From Lumbricus rubellus (taxonomy: Eukaryota; Annelida; Clitellata; Crassiclitellata; Lumbricidae): a DNA stretch of 64,000 nt. Made by a program: the position numbers and the translations under genes. Location: positions 22,087,811 to 22,151,810 of the forward strand of contig OX243815.1 in the NCBI GenBank assembly GCA_945859605.1, written 5' to 3'. Shown here piece after piece: positions 12,284 to 23,945 of the stretch. The notes below the pieces were generated by a model that searched no databases, was not told where the DNA came from, and saw nothing but the letters and a program-made list of their open reading frames with translations. The first letter of the stretch is position 1, and the number at the start of each line of letters is the position of its first letter.

Positions 12284-12766
12284 CCATCCGCCTTGTTTGA
12301 ATATCCATTCGGAAATCGTCGAGACCAGATAGTTGCCGAACGCAGTGGCAAACATATCCAGGAACTGTTCATCCCCGTCCAGCGTCAGTTTTCTGGCGAT
12401 TAGACCGGCGAAAGTGAGTAGCGCGGTCACTCGACCCCAGTTCCAGTTGCCCTCCTCTTTCTCGAACACATTCCTGGCAACGTTCAGCAGTTCTTCAACG
12501 GCGTTCGATCTACACAAATCGATCTTTGAGATCATGGCATCGAATTCGACGACGTGCTCTTTGCTCAGCTGGTCCACGCATTCGCGGATTCTGACGCCGA
12601 TCTGCGATTTCGGTTCAGTGTTATTCGCGAAGTAATTGACGATCTCCTTGGCAAGAAGCTTCGTCTGCTCGTCTATAGTTTTGCGAGACTGATCCGCGGT
12701 TGGTGTTTGATTAGAGGTCTGGGTGGAGAATTTCACCATCGAGAGATAATTCATGGCCAACTCCAT
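12284..12766 (-). CDS. Bcl-2 family protein (Mcl-1-like), first coding exon
   Basis: Encodes 161 residues of a regulator of mitochondrial apoptosis. The BH1 region (about residues 101-124) has the family hallmark NWGRV followed by a hydrophobic helix, and BH2 (153-161) reads EWIFKQGGW. The predicted BH3 helix at about 58-72 has the usual acidic residue, but a Val where nearly all relatives have Gly. The layout and spacing between BH3 and BH1 recall Mcl-1. After the Trp codon comes GTAAGC, a good donor, exactly where many Bcl-2 genes carry an intron. The C-terminal exon with the membrane anchor was not found between 1 and 12283, so it is either in degraded-looking sequence or outside the window. 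The ATG at 12766 follows an in-frame stop upstream. Anti-apoptotic function is inferred. Confidence 0.85.
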
Positions 12767-12799
12767 AGCTGCTGTAGCGAGAGATTCGTTTGAGTAGCC

Positions 12800-15240
12800 T
12801 ATATCTATAATTAAACTGCTGTTAAATTAGTTAGTCGTACGACACAGAAGTCTAACTGGTTTTGATCAAACTGTTGATGTTATCTTGTCATCAATGTTGA
12901 AGATCGTACCACGCACGTGCATTATAAACACGCCAGATGAGGAAACAGGCCCTTTTGTGAAATCAGGGATAAACCAAGCTTTCGAGATGGACTAAAAATG
13001 AAACGGGACTTTTCGATCATCACGAAAGTCTATTGGCTCGATCAAATTAGACGTAGACCAACAATAGAACACGAAACGGTTTCGATTAGAGGTGTTTCCC
13101 CATGTTCGTGTGTTTCCTATGATCTTCCCATTCAAGCCCTATAGGCCTAGGGGCCTAATTATGATCGGCTACAAATAAAACCATGTTCGTTTAAATCCCT
13201 TAAAACTTACGAGAATAAAAAAGAACGCAATCGTGACATAGGCCCATATAGCCTAGAGGTCTATTGTGAAGCGGATGGATATAATCTGGCCAAATACGGG
13301 CGTAATTTAGGCGTTAGGCCTAGACCTAATTGAGTAGACAGCTAGCGTATAAATTATTGTTGCAACGTAGACTAGGTTATATAGGCTATGTCTGGGTGTT
13401 TGCTTAGACCTATAGGCTAGGCTATTTCGAAACCTGAACAAGTCCGTTGCTGATACAATCAGGTGGAACAACCAGATCAGTTTAATTCAGCTGGTTGGGT
13501 CGAAACGTTGACTAAATCGGAATTTTTATGGCAGCAAATGTTTCCGACTTTGACTGGAAACGGTAATAGCATAGATTTGGATTATGCAAAACCGTGCTTA
13601 ATCTAAGCGTCTCTGGAGGGGGGAATTCCCCATTCCATAAATGAGATTACAAGAATAATTCGGAAAGGGTTGTTGGGATGTATATATAAAATATTTCACC
13701 GTTGAAGGTCGTCAGAAAATTTACCGGTCAAAGGATGTCGTGACTGTCCTGTCGCCGATGTCTGGCTTATAGCGGTTCCCGTCCCCCCCCCCACAGCCGT
13801 TTTTATCGTCCCCTAGAAACCTTGATCCCTCCCCCAAACAGGGGTCTAGGTTAAGCACTGCATACGAAATGAGCGTGGAATTACTTAGACCTACAGTCCT
13901 ACACGTGGAAAACGTCGTTTAGAAATAAACTTTAAAGCCTCACGCACAAAAAACTGCTTCAATAGCTTCTTTTTTCATACGGAAACATTCAAATTTGCAT
14001 AATTAAGGTAATTTTTCAATCGCCGCCTATTAATAATCAGTGGACGTCTTCGCGTTATCATTATAATTGCGACTAAAATACGTCATTACGAACGGATTGT
14101 CATCAGCAAATGAAAAAAAACACAGATATAAAGAGTCACGAGCGGCGGCTGCACGCACGCACGCACGCACACACGTCAAGTCTAACCAATTGTTAACGCT
14201 TTTTTCCGATATCCAAAGTTGACACGACTCTGCTCAGAATTCTATTAACTAAGTTGAGTGACTTGAGTCAACACGATAGCAACGACAGACCGTGTCACGA
14301 AATAGAGAATTCCCTTAATGATTGTACCTCCAGATGAAGGGAAGTTGAAAAAAGCCACTTCCACCAATGTTTACTTTTCCAAATTAACTTCCATTTTTCT
14401 TTATTTTGAACATTGTCGCTTGCATGTGTGTTTATACCTACCAGCTAACTTTGTTTGCCCTTCGCTTAGAGCATTTAGAACACCTACATGTAGAACACTT
14501 AAGAACATTTATAGTCACCAACTAAATTCGAGTTGCCTTGCTTTGAACATTGCTTAGAACATTATTAGAGTCACTTAAAAATTTTGATTAGACCTACAGT
14601 CTAAATTTATCAATTATACACATTTTCCACTGATTATTTGCTGAGGTATAGAATGGTCTTTCCCAGATACTGATACTCAATACTCGGTATATTCTATGCG
14701 GGGAATAGATTAGGCTAATTCATCCCCCGGATAGCTTATTGGGAGGTAGCCTAGAATAGTCCGCGACACTGGCAGCGTACAAGACCGCCGAGCAGCAGTC
14801 CCTCATTGGTAGAAAACGACTCGCTTCCTGCTATGCCTATCCATCGATTCACCGGGTAAAGGAATTCGTCGCTAAATGGAAGTACTGCATGCAGCGACTG
14901 ACAGTCAAGGTCATTGCTATGACCTTCTTCAGCCGTCACCGAGGTCTCTATATACCGGCTGCAGACGGCGTAACTATAGCAACCCATAGAAAGGTGTGTC
15001 CCCCTTCTGCGTGTAAACACGAGAGCCTTCGTGACGACATTGTCAGGCGATATATAAATGTCCATATACAATACATGCAAACATGTATGCATGACCGTAC
15101 ATCAGAAGGACGCCATCTCCTCATGAAGTCACGTAGGTCACGAGAACAGGTGAAGAAAATACGATAGAAACGTACAAATTTCAAAGCATCAGAGAAAAAC
15201 TAATAAACTGGTGCGGAAACTCAGCGCGAGTTAAGCACCA
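12800..15240. other. Intergenic upstream of the Bcl-2 family exon
   Basis: Mostly AT-rich unique sequence. A CGCA/CACA tract lies at 14149-14175. The frame at 14751-15092 (-) has no recognisable domain. A promoter for the minus-strand Bcl-2-like gene may lie just right of 12766, but no core element stands out. Confidence 0.35.
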
Positions 15241-15242
15241 TT

Positions 15243-15501
15243 AGATGATGATGAATGATGATGATGATGATGATGACGAATACGACGATGATGATGATGG
15301 TTACGATGATGTTCTTGATGATAATGTTGATGATGATGATGAGGAGGAGGAGGAGGAGGAGGAGGAGTAGTAGGAGGAGGAGCATGAGGACGATAATGAT
15401 GATGATGATGATGATGATGGTGGTGGTGATGATGATGATGGTGGTGGTGATGATGATGATGATGATGATGATGCTGATGATGATGATGATAGCCATAATA
15501 A

Positions 15502-15554
<53 letters not shown>

Positions 15555-15555
15555 G
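15243..15555. repeat. GAT / GGA / AAT triplet repeats
   Basis: Successive blocks of GAT, GGA, GAT, GGT and AAT triplets. All apparent frames (Met, Ile or Leu runs) are artefacts of the repeat. Confidence 0.95.
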
Positions 15556-17383
15556 CAACAGCAGCAGCAACAACAATGATTACCAGTAGGCTATAATAAA
15601 ATGATAATGACAAGCAGACATGAACGCTGTATGGCTGTAGAATTCACAGTACGAACGGATGACATGTTATTCGTGTGGCGCATAATTATGAGCATACTAA
15701 CGATTGAAAGTCTGAGTCGACATTGGGGGGGGAGGTTTTAGCGGAAAGCGATCCCGTTTCCCTGCTGCTCCATTGCACTTCTGCTTTTCGTGCCAAGGTG
15801 CTACCATCGTCCTAGACATCATCCCCATTGAAATTATCATCCTTCCCCCTTCTGCTAAGTCTAAAAAATTGAGCATATTTCGTGTTGTCGTGACTTAGGT
15901 TTCCGTAGGCAGATAAATCTGTAGCCCACGATCGAGGAAGTAGGATGAACTTTTCCTGCGAATTCCCAGGCGTTGCGCTCATTGTAAGGGAGAGCACGAA
16001 TGGCTTTAGGCCTATAGACCTATACTTACTATAAATAGACCAACTTTGGCATGCAGCTCTGTAGGCCTACTGAGTACTGACGACAAAAGAGTCGTGCACT
16101 TCAGCCGCCCGTTGAGTGTTGTTTAGCCTACTTAGATTGAGCGTAGCCTATATTCGTCATAGAGACCCGCTTAAAAAAACTGTCAAAGTGGTTATGCTAG
16201 TAGTGGCCCAAAAATAGTAGGCCCTATGCATACACGCAGAGCTTAAAGTATGAACATTAAGTGCCTGGACGCCCCTACCTTAAAAAATGCCAGGACGCCC
16301 CTTACCTTTCCAGACTGTGCTGGCCAGGACGGCGTTCAGATTTTAAAATAATTGCATGGACGCCGTCCATGACCGTCCAGCCACACTTTAAGCACTGGAG
16401 TCTGGACACATGAAGATAATCTCGATTACAATTATGGTAATCGATCGCTTCAGTGTTCTAGATTTTTATTCACGATTGCGTGGGATAAGCGTTGACTGCA
16501 AACATGTTTGATCGACGAAAAGAATTAATTCTTGGTAAAGAGAAGCCGAGATGATGAAACTAATTTTTGCTTAAATAGAAGTGGGATCGGTGTAAAGATT
16601 TTTGCTTGAATTGGAGCCAGGTTAATGAAAATGATTGTAAGTTAACTAGAAGGTGGGCTGAAGAAAGCAATTGTTGCTCAAATGAAGCTGGATTGATGCA
16701 CCGTCTACATGGAAGATGGATTGATGGAAAGGATTCCTAACCACCAATAGAAGTCGGATTAATGAAAATAATAATGCGCATCGGGCCAATGATAATTTTG
16801 AGCGCTTATAGCCTTAAACAATAGATCACCATTACATTGACCATCTTTCAGCATTGACCTATTCAAAGTGAAGTTAGAAAGTCTATTCATCCTGTTTGAG
16901 ACATGATTACTGTAATGTAATCCCTTCTGTTTGGTGTTACTGCAGCTGCGCAGCAAACCATAGTCAAAGTCGCAGAATTCTATTTATTGGCGCCAGGTAC
17001 AGAGGCTACAATTTCAGCTTTCTGAACTGGAAAGGTCTTCAAAGATATAAGATTTGAAAATTATTATATCTTCAGAATTTTGGATGCATTATTCACGGTG
17101 ATATTCTGCCAACTAGTCGGTCATAGTGCTGCATCTTCTTCGGAGCTCGCTTTGTATAGGCCAACACGGCGATCGAATTCGAAATAGCCTACTTCGGAAT
17201 TCAGTGTTTATCTTTAATTCATCTGCTTCGGCGCCTCTATAGATGGCTAGTCCACAAATTGCATGCCACGAACTTGCTACTATTCCATAAATCTTAAAGA
17301 GCTGGACGAGTGACTTAATTATCCTATTCGCATACCTCCATCCACGCAACACATAAACCAGGACGAAAGCAATCTTCTTCCCC
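15556..17383. other. Intergenic, no gene seen
   Basis: Unique-looking sequence with a possible hAT-type MITE at 16237-16397 (listed separately). No coding region is supported. Confidence 0.4.
16237..16397. mobile_element. Possible short hAT-like MITE
   Basis: Left end CAGAGCTTAAAGTATG and right end CACACTTTAAGCACTG are imperfect inverted repeats of the hAT style. Inside are four phrases related to CCAGGACGCC / CATGGACGCC. The flanking 8-mers do not match, so the call is weak. Confidence 0.45.
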
Positions 17384-17470
17384 CACTTTCCCTACCCACC
17401 CATCCCATCTTCCCTCACTTTCCCTACCCACCCATCCCATCTTCCCTCACTTTCCCTACCCACCCACCCC
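17384..17470. repeat. Short C-rich tandem repeat
   Basis: A unit of about 32 bp beginning ACTTTCCCTACCCACCCATC is repeated about two and a half times. Confidence 0.8.
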
Positions 17471-17724
17471 CGCAGTCCCATCTCGCTGACTCCAGACTAT
17501 GTTCGGTGGGTGACAGCATCCATCCATATCGTATTATCTAGCGCCTGCTTTTAATTCCAATCTTGAAGGTCAAAGGACGTGGAATGTGAGAGTGCATTGA
17601 AGAGCAAAGTGCACGAATAGCTGGAATTAATAAATTGATCGAATCGTCGTATTTTCAATATCTCTCTCTCTCTGCAGTCTGTGCTGTATTACTATTAAAG
17701 TGTTCGTTTGCGCCACATCGGAGT

Positions 17725-18056
17725 CAGGGGCAGATCCAGGGGGGCTTATCCGGCCATGGCCCCCCATTTAGAATTCCCATGTATCGTGGCCCCCCCCCCC
17801 CATTTGGATTGAACATGCTGTGGAATAATGTATATAATGTATAATTTGGCCCCCTTATTAAGAAATACCAATACCCACTAGAAGTCAGAACGAAACTGAG
17901 GACTAAAAAAAGGTCATCAACTTTTTGGGCGGAGAAAATGGTATTATTTTCCCGAAAATTTGGCCGGATGACTAAAAAAAAAGGTCATCAACTTTTCCGG
18001 ACCCAAGACCAAGAATTTTTGCCCCCCCCCGTCCAACGTTTCTGTATCCGCCCTTG
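17725..18056. mobile_element. Non-autonomous hAT-like MITE
   Basis: Starts CAGGGGCAGATCC and ends GTATCCGCCCTTG, with a perfect 8-bp target duplication ATCGGAGT at 17717-17724 and 18057-18064. The interior has two GACTAAAAAAAGGTCATCAA blocks, the reverse orientation of those in the MITEs at 5996 and 8069. Confidence 0.85.
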
Positions 18057-18064
18057 ATCGGAGT

Positions 18065-18807
18065 CAGTTTAGATGTGACAAGTTTCTCGGCTTTTCTGGA
18101 CATCGTATCATTAAGCCTATGTCTCTGTGTCTTTCTACGTGTATCTGGATGTCTGTCCCTGTTTGTCAGTGTATCTGTGTGTTCGCGTTTGTCTGTCGGT
18201 CAGTCTCTGTGCGTCTTTAATAGAGTTGCCGAAGCCTTTGAAGCTGCACCGAAAGGAATATAGTTTGTCGCTCTCTACATGTCTCTCTCTGTCTGTCTGT
18301 ATGTCTGTCTCTGTGTGTGTGTGTATATCTGTCTGTCTGTCTGTCTCTCTCAGTGGACCTATTGATTGAGAGCAGATTGGTTGCGTATACTGCATCAAAG
18401 CATTGATTCAACGATGCCAGACCTACTCCATCTCATCCTCTTCCACGGCTGCTGGTGCTGCTCTCTTCGCCATTCCATTCATTCGACGACTTCTTCTTCT
18501 TCTTTCGTTGCAAGTTTCTTTTTCTTCTTCTCTCTTTTTCCAATTTCTCAATTGCTTTCACCTCTCATTAATTCTCCGACCTCTTTACTCTTCTCTCTAT
18601 TATCTCTTCTTCCATTCATTTTGTTCACAGTGCTGCTCCGTCCTCTTCTTTCTTCTTCTCCTTCTCCTCCTCCTCCTCCCTCCTCCTCCTTCCTCCTCCT
18701 CCAACTTCTCCTCCTCCTCCTCCTTTCCTCTGCAGCTAACGATACTAAATTAATTATTTCTGAAGTGCACGCATAGACCTTCACATCGACAGGTCTTCGC
18801 TATTAGC
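18065..18807. repeat. Pyrimidine-rich simple sequence
   Basis: TCTG tetranucleotide runs occupy 18270-18355 and a CTC/CTT-rich tract 18490-18730. Long frames here (Leu/Ser-rich) are composition artefacts. Confidence 0.8.
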
Positions 18808-19076
18808 CCTAAAGTGTGTCCAGTTAGTCCGACCTAAAGTGTGTCCAGTTAGTCCGACCTAAAGTGTGTCCAGTTAGTCCGACCTAAAGTGTGTCCAGTT
18901 AGTCCGACCTAAAGTGTGTCCAGTTAGTCCGACCTAAAGTGTGTCCAGTTAGTCCGACCTAAAGTCTGTCCAGTTAGTCCGACCTAAAGTGTGTCCAGTT
19001 AGTCCGACCTAAAGTGTGTCCAGTTAGTCCGACCTAAAGTGTGTCCAGTTAGTCCGACCTAAAGTGTGTTCAGTTT
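18808..19076. repeat. 25-bp minisatellite, about 10.7 copies
   Basis: Direct tandem repeat whose unit starts CCTAAAGTGTGTCCAGTTAG, with 10 full copies at exact 25-bp steps from 18808 and a partial copy at the end. The copies are almost identical; one carries GTCTGTCC in place of GTGTGTCC. There are no spacers between units. Confidence 0.95.
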
Positions 19077-19294
19077 GTTTGCTTGTATTCGGTCCCATGG
19101 CGCACTAAAGGCTCGCAGCGCTCTAGCATTACGAAATATTCTACAAAAGTCTTCATGCGAATTTGCTGGTCAAAGCAACTATTTTCAGCAAATAATTTAT
19201 TTTAAATCATGATATACATCAATACATGTAGGCCTGATCATGAACATTCTAGATTTCGATGTTGCGTTGTCTCGTAATTCTTTTTGCCATAAGC

Positions 19295-19380
19295 TTAATC
19301 ATCATCATCATCATCGTCATCGTCGTCGACGACTCGACGTCGTCATCATCATCATCATTACCAACATCATCATCATCATC

Positions 19381-19464
<84 letters not shown>

Positions 19465-19520
19465 GTCGTCATCGTCATCATCATCATCATCGTCATCATC
19501 ACCGTCGTCGTCATCATCTT
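19295..19520. repeat. ATC triplet microsatellite
   Basis: Over 200 bp of ATC with CGTC interruptions. It gives Ile, Ser or His frames on one strand and a poly-Asp frame on the other; none is supported as a gene. Confidence 0.95.
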
Positions 19521-19808
19521 CTTCTGAGTCTTTCTTGTTCATTTTCTGAACGTCATTTCAGGATTATTTAGGCTTCTGTTGACGCCACGGTGTCATGTCT
19601 GACGTCATTAGATCGCCAGCTTCTGACTTGTCGTTAGCAATGGCCAGCAATAGCACTGCTGCTGCACACCATGATGCTGCACACCATGCTGCTGCACACT
19701 TGTCTATAATAGAAAGGCGCAATATTATTATATTGACGACGAATGTCTAATTTGATTCCGAAGAAAATGAAACAGTTTTCCCGGTGGGCTTCAGTAAATG
19801 CGATGATG

Positions 19809-19837
19809 ACGTGTTTGTGTGTGTGTGTGCTTGTATG

Positions 19838-19872
<35 letters not shown>

Positions 19873-19885
19873 GTGCTTGTATGTG

Positions 19886-19920
<35 letters not shown>

Positions 19921-19925
19921 GTTCG
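19809..19925. repeat. GT dinucleotide microsatellite
   Basis: Interrupted GT repeat with regular CTTGTA and TTT interruptions spaced about 45 bp apart, suggesting duplication of a larger unit. Confidence 0.92.
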
Positions 19926-20015
19926 GTCGTGTATTCGTGAACTTTGGTGCAAGCGTGTGTGACATCATTGAATCTGATATTAAAGCTTTATTATCATTGG
20001 CTGGAGTCAAGGGTG

Positions 20016-20295
20016 CCAGCCTCCTCCTCGTCTTCCTCCTCCTCCACCTCCTTCTCGTTTTCCTCTACCTCCTCTTCTTCTTCCTCGTCCTTCTCCTTCT
20101 TCTTCTTTTCCTTCTCCTCCTCGTCCTCTTCCTCGTTCTCGACTTCCTTCTCCTCCTCGTCGTCGCCCTCCTCCTCGTCCTCCTCCTTCTACTTCTCGTC
20201 CTCCTTTTCCTTCTCGTCCTCCTCCTCCTCTTCCTCCTCCTCCTTCTCTTCCTTTTCCTCCTCCCCCTCCTCCGCCTCCTCCGCCTCCTCACCAT
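20016..20295. repeat. Polypyrimidine tract (CCT/TTC)
   Basis: About 280 bp in which nearly every + strand base is C or T, with CTC, CTT and CGT triplets. It could adopt triplex (H-DNA) structures. Confidence 0.9.
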
Positions 20296-20299
20296 CACA

Positions 20300-20947
20300 A
20301 GTTGCCCATATCGAGCAGTAATGAACGACTTTGTGAAAAGAATGGCGAGCAAGCTATACATGTACAAAGACAGGCTCTATGCAATGCGATTTTGGTTGCC
20401 ATCTCGTGTGCATGCCGACACATAGGCCTAGACCTGTGCAAGAGGATGGGACACTTGACTCCTGAAAAATCAAATCAAACGACTCCCATTTTTAACTCCT
20501 ACTTTTTGATGTTTAACAAATTCTTCCGCAGCACTAAACCAGTGATGATTCTAATGACACGTAGAGAGAAGCTGCTGATAAATTTACGTTTAGAAACCTC
20601 CTCGAAAACTACCCATGCATGTTCTTAATTTCTTGCTTTGCATTTTTAAATCCTGGTTTATGTGTTTAAAATTTATGCGGGTGCCCATTGTTGCGACCAT
20701 TATGAACACTGACCTGACTGTTTCACTTGCAAGATTTGTTCTCAGTTGCCGTTTTAGTAGGCAATAAAAAAACCACAAAAACAATCATAACATGAAAATT
20801 TATGTCAATCTCGACCTCCGTACGAAACCCATGCAACTGCGAAATCAGACATGCAAACAACCACCAAGTGCAACCACACAGAGGCCATAATATGGCTTCA
20901 TAATATGTATATATATTATATATATATATATATACATTATACATATA
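20300..20947. other. Intergenic, no gene seen
   Basis: Unique-looking sequence ending in AT dinucleotide runs at 20905-20945. No credible exon. Confidence 0.4.
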
Positions 20948-21667
20948 CACGGTGTCCCAATTGAACTGATACCCTTTTTGTTTTGGCGATATAGTTGTCA
21001 ATTCTAAATGAAACTCTATAAAAATTTCAGAGTATGTAAGAAGGATAAAATAGGAAATTAGTGTTAGCGCTGTATACAGGTTACAGTTCTTCAAAGCTGA
21101 TGTTCAAAATGTCTTCCATTAGCTCGAATGCGTGCTCTAAGGCGCTTTCGCCATTCATTGATTGCATTGTCACAATCCATTTGATCAAAACGATTCCATT
21201 CTTCCACATTTCGCTGTTTGAAGTGGTCACTGGTCAACGTCACGCGTATGCGAGTTTCATAAGGCGATCCATGGACCAGTTTCTGTTAGGAAATTCCTTT
21301 AAAACCCATTTTGCACCGTAATGTTTTTCTTCTATTAAATTCTTTATTAAACTAAAATCATCTTTGCTGAAAACCATTTTTATTATTGTCCCCTAACATT
21401 GAAATGACGGAAATATGACGGAAATATTTATTAATTTAGAAAGTAAGCAATAATTTCCTATATTTTACATGTTGGAAACTTACAATTTAAGTTGCCCAAA
21501 TGTGAACGTGCATAACTTCGGACTCTGTTCGTAGAATTGGTTAAAAGTTTCAGGAAACATTGATAATTTATCCCTCTTACATTCACTGAAATTTTATAGA
21601 ATTTCATGTAGAATTGACAAGTTTATCGCCAAAACAAAAAGGGTATCAGTTCAATTGGGACACCGTG
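20948..21667 (-). mobile_element. Mariner-like element, internally deleted
   Basis: The 720-bp unit has inverted ends of about 45 bp beginning CACGGTGTCCCAATTGAAC and is flanked by TA on both sides. On the minus strand at about 21075-21165 it still encodes a decayed transposase C-terminus ending in a GRHFEH-like motif, typical of the IS630/Tc1/mariner superfamily. The catalytic core is missing. Confidence 0.8.
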
Positions 21668-22500
21668 TATATGTAATTATATATGCAGGTATAAATATAT
21701 ATAGCCTACACACACACATATATAGGCCTATATAGTATTAGGTGTGACGTTCGTATATGTAGTCTATGTATATATATATATAGGCCTATATATATATATT
21801 TATTTATACATATATGCATGCATGCTTGTGCGTGTGCACGTGTGTATTATCCTATATATTTATCATTACTATTTTGAAGTCGTGCTCTGATTGGAGCAGT
21901 GTTAGCGGATGAACGGTGAACAAATGACCCAAAAAACGTCGTTTTATCGAATGCGCTTTCTCCATCCTCACCATGCAGTGGCTGAGATTGAACATAAATA
22001 AGAGGCGCCATCGTTCGACTCCTATTCGTGATTCGCCCATGCGTCTTATAGATGGCACCACCGTGCATGGAATCTGGTCGATAGAGGGCAGTGCAGGACG
22101 TCTTCGTCGTCGTCGTCGTCGTCGTCGTCATCGTTTAATAGGTCCGCAGATTCGGTCAATTTACGGTCGTCGATTGGGGTCAAAGTAATCGGCGCCAAAG
22201 TGGATTCAGCATCCATACCGATGCTGCTGCTGCTGCTTGTGGCGATGAATAAATGGGAGACGAGTTGTGTTGAAGGCAGCTACATGCAGCGAATGATGAC
22301 GACGACGATGATGATGATGATGGTGGTGGTGGTGGTGGTGGTGGTGGGGGGGGGGAATGGTCGCCGCCGCTAAATCTTCAGATGACGGCTGCAGCAGAAA
22401 AGATAACCAACGCAAAATGAGAAACAGGTCAACATAGTCATAACCTCTCTAACACGCAAGCGTACATGCACACACACACACACACACGCATACCTACATG
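21668..22500. other. Intergenic with AT and GGT simple repeats
   Basis: Contains AT dinucleotide tracts at 21690-21800, a CGT-triplet tract near 22100-22128, a GATG/GGT/G-rich tract at 22300-22352, and a CA run at 22470-22487. No gene was recognised. Confidence 0.4.
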
Positions 22501-22502
22501 CG

Positions 22503-22760
22503 GGTCCGTAGCTCAGTTGAGAGAGCGCTGGTCGATAAACTGAGAGTTACCCACGCGACCCGGGTTCAAGCCTCGACAGGGCAAAAATTTATTTGAATTT
22601 TCTGTTAGCTGCCAGTGGCGCTTTCTGTTGTGTTGTTTGACTCGGGTTCTGCTGAAAATAAGATTGATCCTCCCACTTCTGGCTTGGCCGAACCAGGAGT
22701 GATCCAGCACTTAGGCCATTACTGTTAAACCGAACCCCCTGCCGTAAAGCCGACCCGCGT
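22503..22760 (+). repeat. tRNA-derived SINE-like sequence
   Basis: An A-box TAGCTCAGTTGAGAG starts at 22509 and a B-box GGTTCAAGCC lies at 22563-22572, the internal RNA polymerase III promoter signals of tRNAs. The distance between the boxes, and the lack of a clean cloverleaf after the D arm, argue against a functional tRNA. About 190 bp of unrelated body follows. The exact 3' end is not clear. Confidence 0.55.
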
Positions 22761-22769
22761 GTCGTGCTA

Positions 22770-23800
22770 TAGTGGGCCGTATTTCGTATAACTTGCATGT
22801 ACCTGTAGCCTAATCATTCTGCGGTTTGTCAGATTGAATGTTAATAAACGAATAGACTATTATTACTCACGAACTCATATATAATATTATATTCATAATA
22901 TGCGGACACATATACACGCGCACTCACACACATAATATTGTGTCTATATGTATTGTATATAATCATTATATTATATTATAATTATGCTTATATAATGTAC
23001 ATACAACAGCTTTACATGTAGGTATGTCGGTTATCAATCCATGCTGTGTGCTATGGAAGTGGAACAACGACGGATACTGTGAGCACTTTAAAGGGGTTTT
23101 ATACCCTCCTACATGTCTTTGTCTTTCTGCTTTTGCAATCCTTTCTGCTTCTCTTCTAATCTTTTTCCACTCCATCTCCATCAATTTGCGATTGCCTGTG
23201 TTTATGCTCGCAGATGAAGGCCAGCCCTCCAGCATCAGCAGCAGCAGCAGCAGCAGCAGTGACGACGGCGTCCAGAGAGAGACAACCGACAGCTTCAATA
23301 GATATGGATGAGGATGGAATAGAACTAGAGACGTGTACGCCGTAATCACGAGAAATTGCCATGACTTTCCACCTAAACATATTTATAGGTACTATATAGG
23401 TAGGCTACATTCTCATCTCTCTACTTATTTGTACAGGCTCTAGCCGTTGTACCATCCATATCACTACGCACAGGCGCCGCCCACGTGCACTGCGCATTGT
23501 CATTGCCTTCTAGATACTCTGACTAGAACGCAATGGCACTGCAGACGCTGCGTATTTGAAAACACACATTGAATCGCATTAGTTATGACTACAAGAAAAA
23601 TGTACGTAATAAGACATGCATTGCATGCTACACAATCGTAGTATTATAGGGCTATAGGCATACACATATGCATCCATCATGTGCTACATGAAAGATAAGG
23701 GAATGCGTCTGCAGGCCTGGAGTGGGGTGACCAGGAGGACAGTAGACAATGTGTCTTCTATAATGGGTTTGTACTTATCACATAATAGCTATAAATTGTA
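22770..23800. other. Intergenic, no gene seen
   Basis: AT-rich tracts at 22860-23000 and a CAG-triplet run at 23238-23260. No supported exon. Confidence 0.4.
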
Positions 23801-23802
23801 GA

Positions 23803-23945
23803 AGCACACAGGGCTCCATATTAGGCACACAGCTATTTCTGTTATACGTAAACAACATATCCATCATAACCCATGTCGTCTCGTCAGCTCTTCAAAATAT
23901 TATCATGTTCGCATGCAGATGACACTCATGTGTATGATTAATGCA
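23803..23945 (+). pseudogene. Decayed LINE reverse transcriptase fragment
   Basis: The conceptual translation has a QGSILG-like motif followed by LFLLYVNNI, then after a one-base shift ADDTHVYD, which is the FADD catalytic region of non-LTR retrotransposon reverse transcriptases (Jockey/CR1 group style). Frameshifted and lacking both ends, so it is an old fossil. Confidence 0.65.

Noticed and set aside
14751..15092. 113-aa minus-strand frame with moderate complexity
   Set aside because: No recognisable family, no clear splice sites, and overlapping frames of similar length on both strands.
15221..15613. Poly-Ile, poly-Met and poly-Leu frames (also at 18366-18776, 19240-19549, 19944-20425, 26538-27139, 27175-27451, 31190-31736, 46970-47653, 61208-62251)
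   Set aside because: All are simple-sequence artefacts; no conserved domain or splice structure supports them.
18808..19076. CRISPR-like array
   Set aside because: The repeats are directly adjacent with no spacers, and the DNA is clearly animal.
22503..22580. Functional tRNA gene
   Set aside because: A- and B-boxes are present but the region does not fold into a clean cloverleaf, and it is followed by a SINE-like body.
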